DNA of 64,000 bases from Hymenobacter rigui. Lineage in GTDB: Bacteria; Bacteroidota; Bacteroidia; Cytophagales; Hymenobacteraceae. The stretch spans positions 310,001-374,000 of the forward strand of contig NZ_RWIT01000002.1 in the NCBI RefSeq assembly GCF_003944715.1. The letters run 5' to 3'. Each line of letters opens with the position of its first letter. Positions within the stretch are counted from its first letter, which is position 1. Shown in pieces: positions 59,189 to 64,000 of this stretch. A program made the translations under genes and the position numbers. Under the pieces are notes generated by a model. It made no database searches and was not told where the DNA came from. It was given only the letters and a program-made list of their open reading frames with translations.

Positions 59189-59230
59189 TATCAGCCGTTG
59201 GCTGCCGGCTCTTAGCTGCTGGCTTACTAC

Positions 59231-59266
59231 AAAGCCCCGCTGGACATTGGTCCGGCGGGGCTTTTT
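59231..59266 (+). terminator. groEL terminator
   Basis: AAAGCCCCGC (59231-59240) pairs with GCGGGGCTTT, with an inner GGAC/GTCC pairing, followed by T. The 25 bases 59242-59266 are exactly the reverse complement of 59624-59648. Confidence 0.85.
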
Positions 59267-59289
59267 GCTTTTGTTGGGTGAATGGCACG

Positions 59290-59535
59290 CTACTTCTTGC
59301 GAATGAGTTGATTACTGAAGCCGATAATGCCCAACAGAAGCACTCCTAAGCCAGCCGTGACCCATTTAGCGAATTGGTAGTCGGCGCACAGGTTACGGTG
59401 TGTAACCACCGAAAAACACGGGTCATGATGCGTTTCATATTTCATGCTCACCTGTACGCTCACAATTCCGAGGCCAGCATACAACAGCAACAGGCTCAGA
59501 GCCACCACCAACCACGTGTGCATTCTGTCAGACAT
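59290..59535 (-). CDS. Small two-span membrane protein
   Basis: An 81-residue protein with two hydrophobic segments (about 9-29 and 58-74) and a short external loop that contains two cysteines (DPCF, NLCA), perhaps disulfide-bonded. No family recognised. Transcribed toward groEL and flanked by terminators on both sides, each holding an inverted copy of the same 25-bp sequence. The upstream 180 bases hold the second terminator and the repeat copy but no other gene. Confidence 0.55.
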   Translation of the reverse strand: MSDRMHTWLVVALSLLLLYAGLGIVSVQVSMKYETHHDPCFSVVTHRNLCADYQFAKWVTAGLGVLLLGIIGFSNQLIRKK

Positions 59536-59623
59536 AGAGTAGATACATTATAGAAGAAGCAAAAGCATGTATAGTCAGACTGCCAGATTGTAGTCAGCCG
59601 GTCAACCTACCATGCTCCCCATA

Positions 59624-59661
59624 AAAAAGCCCCGCCGGACCAATGTCCAACGAGGCTTTTA
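59624..59661 (-). terminator. Terminator after the peptide transporter gene
   Basis: AAAAAGCCCCGCCGGACC begins the hairpin; GGAC/GTCC and AAAGCC/GGCTTT pair imperfectly, and the minus strand continues into a T run. 59624-59648 is an exact inverted copy of the groEL terminator. Confidence 0.7.
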
Positions 59662-59684
59662 TGTGAGAAACACGGAATTTGTGT

Positions 59685-59714
59685 AATCCGACGAATCCGT
59701 CTACATCCGTGATT
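59685..59714 (-). repeat. Dispersed 30-bp repeat, copy 2
   Basis: Reverse complement matches 38026-38055 at 26 of 30 bases. It lies at the 3' end of the POT transporter gene, overlapping its last base. Confidence 0.55.
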
Positions 59715-61135
59715 TAGCCGCGGCCGTGCATCATAGCAAAGAGCTTGCGGGCCAGCAGCACCAGCACCAAGCCGGCGAAAATCACGAAGCCGGCAATGAG
59801 GCCGAACACCGTGAGAGCCCCCAGCTCTTCCACGTACTTGGCAATGTAGCCACCCGCAATCTGGGCCACGAAGGGTGCCAGGAACCACACGCCCATGAGC
59901 ATGGACGTGAGGGCCGGCGGCGAGAGGCGCGACACCATGGATAGGCCCACCGGCGAGAGGCACAACTCACCTACCGTATGGAAGAAATACGTGGCAATCA
60001 GCCACCAGATACTGGCCTTGATGCTCTGGTCGGCAATATCGCCGCCGCGCTGCATGACCGCGCCCACCATGAACAGGAAGCCCACACCCAGCAGAATCAT
60101 GCCCAGACCCATTTTCACGGGAATGCTCAAATCCTTGCCCTTGCGGCCCAGGCTTACCCACAGAGCCGCCACCGGCGCGCCCAGCAGCACAATAAAGCCG
60201 GCGTTAACCGACTGGAACCACGAAGTCGGAATCAGGAAGCCACCCACGTTCCGGTCGATAAACTTATCGGTGTAGAGCGTGAGCGAAGAACCGGCTTGCT
60301 CGAAGCCGGCCCAGAAGAACACCACGAACAGGGTGATGATGAAGATTACGGCCATGCGGTCGGTTTCTTCCTTGGTCAGCGGCTCTTTTACGGCCACTTT
60401 GGTAGAGTCGGCACTCTGGCCTTCGGGGTACATGCCCACGTCGCCCAGGTACTTTCTGCCCAGCAGGTTGAAGGCCAGCTGCCCGATGAGCATGCCGATA
60501 CCGGCCGCCATAAAGCCGTAGCGGAAGCCGTAGCTCATGATTTCGCCGGCGGCATTCTTGGTGGCAAACAGGTTTTCGGCCAGGAAACCGCACACCAGCG
60601 GCGCAATGAACGCGCCGGTGTTGATGCCCATGTAGAAAATGGTAAACGCCGCGTCGCGCAGCGGGTCGCCCTGCTCATAGAGCTTACCTACGATGGTGGA
60701 GATATTGGGCTTGAAGAAGCCGTTACCCAGAATCAGCATCAGCAGGCCTACCAGCGTGGGCCAGGGCATGCCAAAAGCTGCCGCCTGCGTAGACAGTGAA
60801 GGCTGCATGAACAGGAAAAATTGCCCGACAGCCATGGTAAGGCCCCCGATGAGAATGGCCCGACGCTGCCCGATAAACTTATCGGCAATCCAGCCCCCAA
60901 TGATGGGCGTAAAGTACACGAAGCCGGTAAAGTAGCCGTAGATGAGCGTAGCACTAGCCTCCGGGATACCCAGGCCTCCTTCAAGCGCTGTTTTGGTGAG
61001 GTAAAGCACCAACAGGCCCCGCATACCATAGTAGCTGAACCGTTCCCACATTTCGGTGAAGAATAGCAGGTAAAGTCCAGGCGGATGGCTTTGCCGCATG
61101 GTGGGCTGCTCCTGAACAGCGGAGGTCGTTTGCAT
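59714..61135 (-). CDS. POT/PTR2 family proton-dependent oligopeptide transporter
   Basis: A 473-residue MFS transporter of the POT family, taking up di- and tripeptides with protons. Family signatures are FFTEMWERFSYYGMRGLLVLY at the N-terminus and FYMGINTGAFIAPL in the middle. About 12-14 membrane segments are recognisable. The ATG at 61135 gives a cytoplasmic start of about 20 residues. The upstream 270 bases up to pckA hold divergent promoters and no gene. A terminator follows. Confidence 0.92.
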   Translation of the reverse strand: MQTTSAVQEQPTMRQSHPPGLYLLFFTEMWERFSYYGMRGLLVLYLTKTALEGGLGIPEASATLIYGYFTGFVYFTPIIGGWIADKFIGQRRAILIGGLTMAVGQFFLFMQPSLSTQAAAFGMPWPTLVGLLMLILGNGFFKPNISTIVGKLYEQGDPLRDAAFTIFYMGINTGAFIAPLVCGFLAENLFATKNAAGEIMSYGFRYGFMAAGIGMLIGQLAFNLLGRKYLGDVGMYPEGQSADSTKVAVKEPLTKEETDRMAVIFIITLFVVFFWAGFEQAGSSLTLYTDKFIDRNVGGFLIPTSWFQSVNAGFIVLLGAPVAALWVSLGRKGKDLSIPVKMGLGMILLGVGFLFMVGAVMQRGGDIADQSIKASIWWLIATYFFHTVGELCLSPVGLSMVSRLSPPALTSMLMGVWFLAPFVAQIAGGYIAKYVEELGALTVFGLIAGFVIFAGLVLVLLARKLFAMMHGRG

Positions 61136-61340
61136 GAAAAAAAGAAGTGAAGTGAAGAAAGAAATACCTGCGGCTGCAACCGCAGGGCAGGTTGGTAAAG
61201 CTACAAAAGTTTCGCAACCCAGCCGAAAGCCCCGACGCTGGCTTCCATCTCAACTGACAAACATTTGTAAGTAAGAAAAAAACCTAAGCGAAAATTCGCT
61301 CTTTTTTCTCCTTTCACCGTAGAGGGCTCGGGTTTTTGAC

Positions 61341-61348
61341 TATTTTTG
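61341..61348 (+). promoter_or_regulatory. pckA -7 box
   Basis: TATTTTTG matches TAnnTTTG and lies 56 bases before the likely pckA ATG. No clear TTG upstream. Confidence 0.4.
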
Positions 61349-61404
61349 TTCTCGAATTCCCCCATTATCCCACCCAACCCCCAACCCGTTTTCGGCCCTT
61401 TTTT

Positions 61405-63018
<1,614 letters not shown>

Positions 63019-63047
63019 CGCCCCGCGCCTTCTGCTTTCGGGCATGT

Positions 63048-63082
63048 AAAAGCCCCTCGAGTTGCAGCTCGAGGGGCTTTTT
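63048..63082. terminator. Bidirectional terminator after pckA
   Basis: AAAAGCCCCTCGAG (63048-63061) and its complement (63068-63081), 6-nt loop, T run. It lies between convergent pckA and the small membrane gene. Confidence 0.9.
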
Positions 63083-63096
63083 GCTTGGCTTCTACT

Positions 63097-63474
63097 TTAG
63101 ATAGAGCTGGATTGCAGCAGTTTACTGGCGGCTTGTTTTTCCAGAGTGCCCTTGACAAGCAGGCCCGCTCCGAACAACAGTATTCCTACATACACCACGT
63201 AGCTCCCACCCAGATACAGCCAACTTAACAGGCTGAGCACTACGCCGCCAACTATAAACACGGCCCCAATCGTTACCAGCATTTGGGCGGCTTTGAGCTT
63301 TTTGCGGGCATCTTCGGTAACCAGCAGCCGCTGCATCTTCTGATATTTTTGGGCTAGCTGCTCTACTTGTTCGGGCATGGCACCTTCTTCCAGCAGCATA
63401 GGCACTACTTCCTGGGGCCGGCCGGCGGTGTAGAGTTGGATGGCGCGTTTCTGCGCGTATTTTTCTCGGTACAT
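63097..63474 (-). CDS. Small membrane protein with N-terminal coil
   Basis: A 125-residue protein. Residues 1-60 are helical and charged (YREKYAQKRAIQLYTAGR, EQVEQLAQKYQKMQ). Two membrane segments follow (about 66-84 and 90-110), joined by a short loop, then a short tail. No domain recognised. Convergent with pckA, and 78 bases separate its start from the following gene on the other strand. Confidence 0.6.
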   Translation of the reverse strand: MYREKYAQKRAIQLYTAGRPQEVVPMLLEEGAMPEQVEQLAQKYQKMQRLLVTEDARKKLKAAQMLVTIGAVFIVGGVVLSLLSWLYLGGSYVVYVGILLFGAGLLVKGTLEKQAASKLLQSSSI

Positions 63475-63552
63475 GATAACGTAGGGATACTGGGAAAGGC
63501 GGCAAATCTAGTAAGTTTGTCTTCTGACTTCATTCCTTTTCCTGTTAGTTGT

Positions 63553-64000
63553 ATGCGTAAGCGCCTGTTGCCGCTGCTGCTGGCCCTGCTGTCACCCCTG
63601 AGCCTGTGGGCCTGGGGCGCGGAAGGACACCGCACCGTCGGAAAAATTGCCGAACACCACCTCTCCCGCCACGCCCGCCGTGAGGTGAAGAAGCTGCTGG
63701 GCACCGAAACCCTCACCCTAGTGAGCACCTGGCCCGATGAAATCCGCTTCTACCCGGAGTTCAAAGACACGGCCCCCTGGCACTACGTGAATACCCCCTC
63801 CGGCCTGGGCCACGACGCCTACATTCAGGCCGTGAAAACCCAGACCAACGCCAACGCCTACTCGGCCCTGGAAACGCAGTTGCGCATTCTCGGCGACGAG
63901 AGCAAGCCGCAGGCTGAGCGCGCCGCCGCGCTGAAATACGTGGTGCACATCGTAGGTGACATTCACCAGCCCATGCACACGGGCCACGCCGAAGACAAAG
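63553..64000 (+). CDS. S1/P1 nuclease family protein (partial, runs off the window)
   Basis: The first 149 codons of a secreted zinc-dependent nuclease. Signal peptide MRKRLLPLLLALLSPLSLWA, after which the mature protein starts WGAEGHRTVGKIAEHH. The N-terminal Trp and the following His are zinc ligands in P1 nucleases. Later STWPDEIR and the WHYVNTP segment, then HIVGDIHQPMHTGH, supply further His and Asp ligands. Such enzymes cut single-stranded DNA and RNA in the periplasm or outside the cell. The C-terminal half is outside the window. Confidence 0.88.
   Translation, partial: MRKRLLPLLLALLSPLSLWAWGAEGHRTVGKIAEHHLSRHARREVKKLLGTETLTLVSTWPDEIRFYPEFKDTAPWHYVNTPSGLGHDAYIQAVKTQTNANAYSALETQLRILGDESKPQAERAAALKYVVHIVGDIHQPMHTGHAEDK

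Overview
The window looks like a chromosomal stretch of a Bacteroidota bacterium of the Hymenobacter type (Cytophagales). The reasons are high G+C core genes, TAnnTTTG promoter boxes close to start codons, a type III glutamine synthetase, a secreted protein with a type IX secretion (Por) C-terminal domain, a putative porin of Bacteroidota type, and Arm-DNA-binding tyrosine recombinase architecture. No rRNA, tRNA or CRISPR array was seen.

Bases 1 to about 25,900 are the right-hand part of a prophage or prophage-like element, entering from beyond the left edge and ending at a tyrosine integrase (24402-25811, minus) beside host glnN. From left to right it holds: a PD-(D/E)XK nuclease; a small ribbon-helix-helix protein with an operator-like divergent control region; two small unknown proteins; a DUF723/GIY-YIG-like nuclease; a possible tail-assembly protein; an AT-rich cargo block (lamin-tail-like protein, DUF4062 protein, PD-(D/E)XK nuclease, HEPN protein) that resembles an anti-phage islet; a lipoprotein; a 1369-residue tail tape measure on the minus strand; a truncated paralogue of the tail-assembly protein; a secreted metzincin-like protein; a tail/baseplate/fibre operon ending in an FN3-SGNH esterase fibre; and a lysis cassette (membrane protein with coiled coil, candidate unimolecular spanin, holin candidate, GH108 endolysin, two further membrane proteins). 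No terminase, portal or capsid gene is visible; these may lie left of the window or be absent. Modules are separated by strong terminators, several with the same GCCCTGACC stem. Four modules begin with one shared palindrome (GTATG-N7-CATAC), twice as identical 27-bp copies. This is the most notable unexplained signal in the window.

Bases 26,000-64,000 are host chromosome. They include glnN; an LTA-synthase-like sulfatase; a T9SS secreted repeat protein; a tRNA A37 modification set (mtaB, miaE, miaB); an XRE-type protein with a Pro/Ala-rich linker; a MacB-like permease; a GH2 glycosidase; a porin; lpxK; a SMUG2-like uracil-DNA glycosylase; a Nif3-family gene and a zinc-ribbon gene; a TPR protein; pabB; a sigma-54 activator overlapping lptE, followed by an Ala/Pro-rich protein and secG; groES-groEL; a POT peptide transporter; pckA; and the start of an S1/P1 nuclease. 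Intergenic regions carry REP-like palindromes, a MITE-like nested inverted repeat, a 10-copy GTGA tract and long perfect terminator palindromes.
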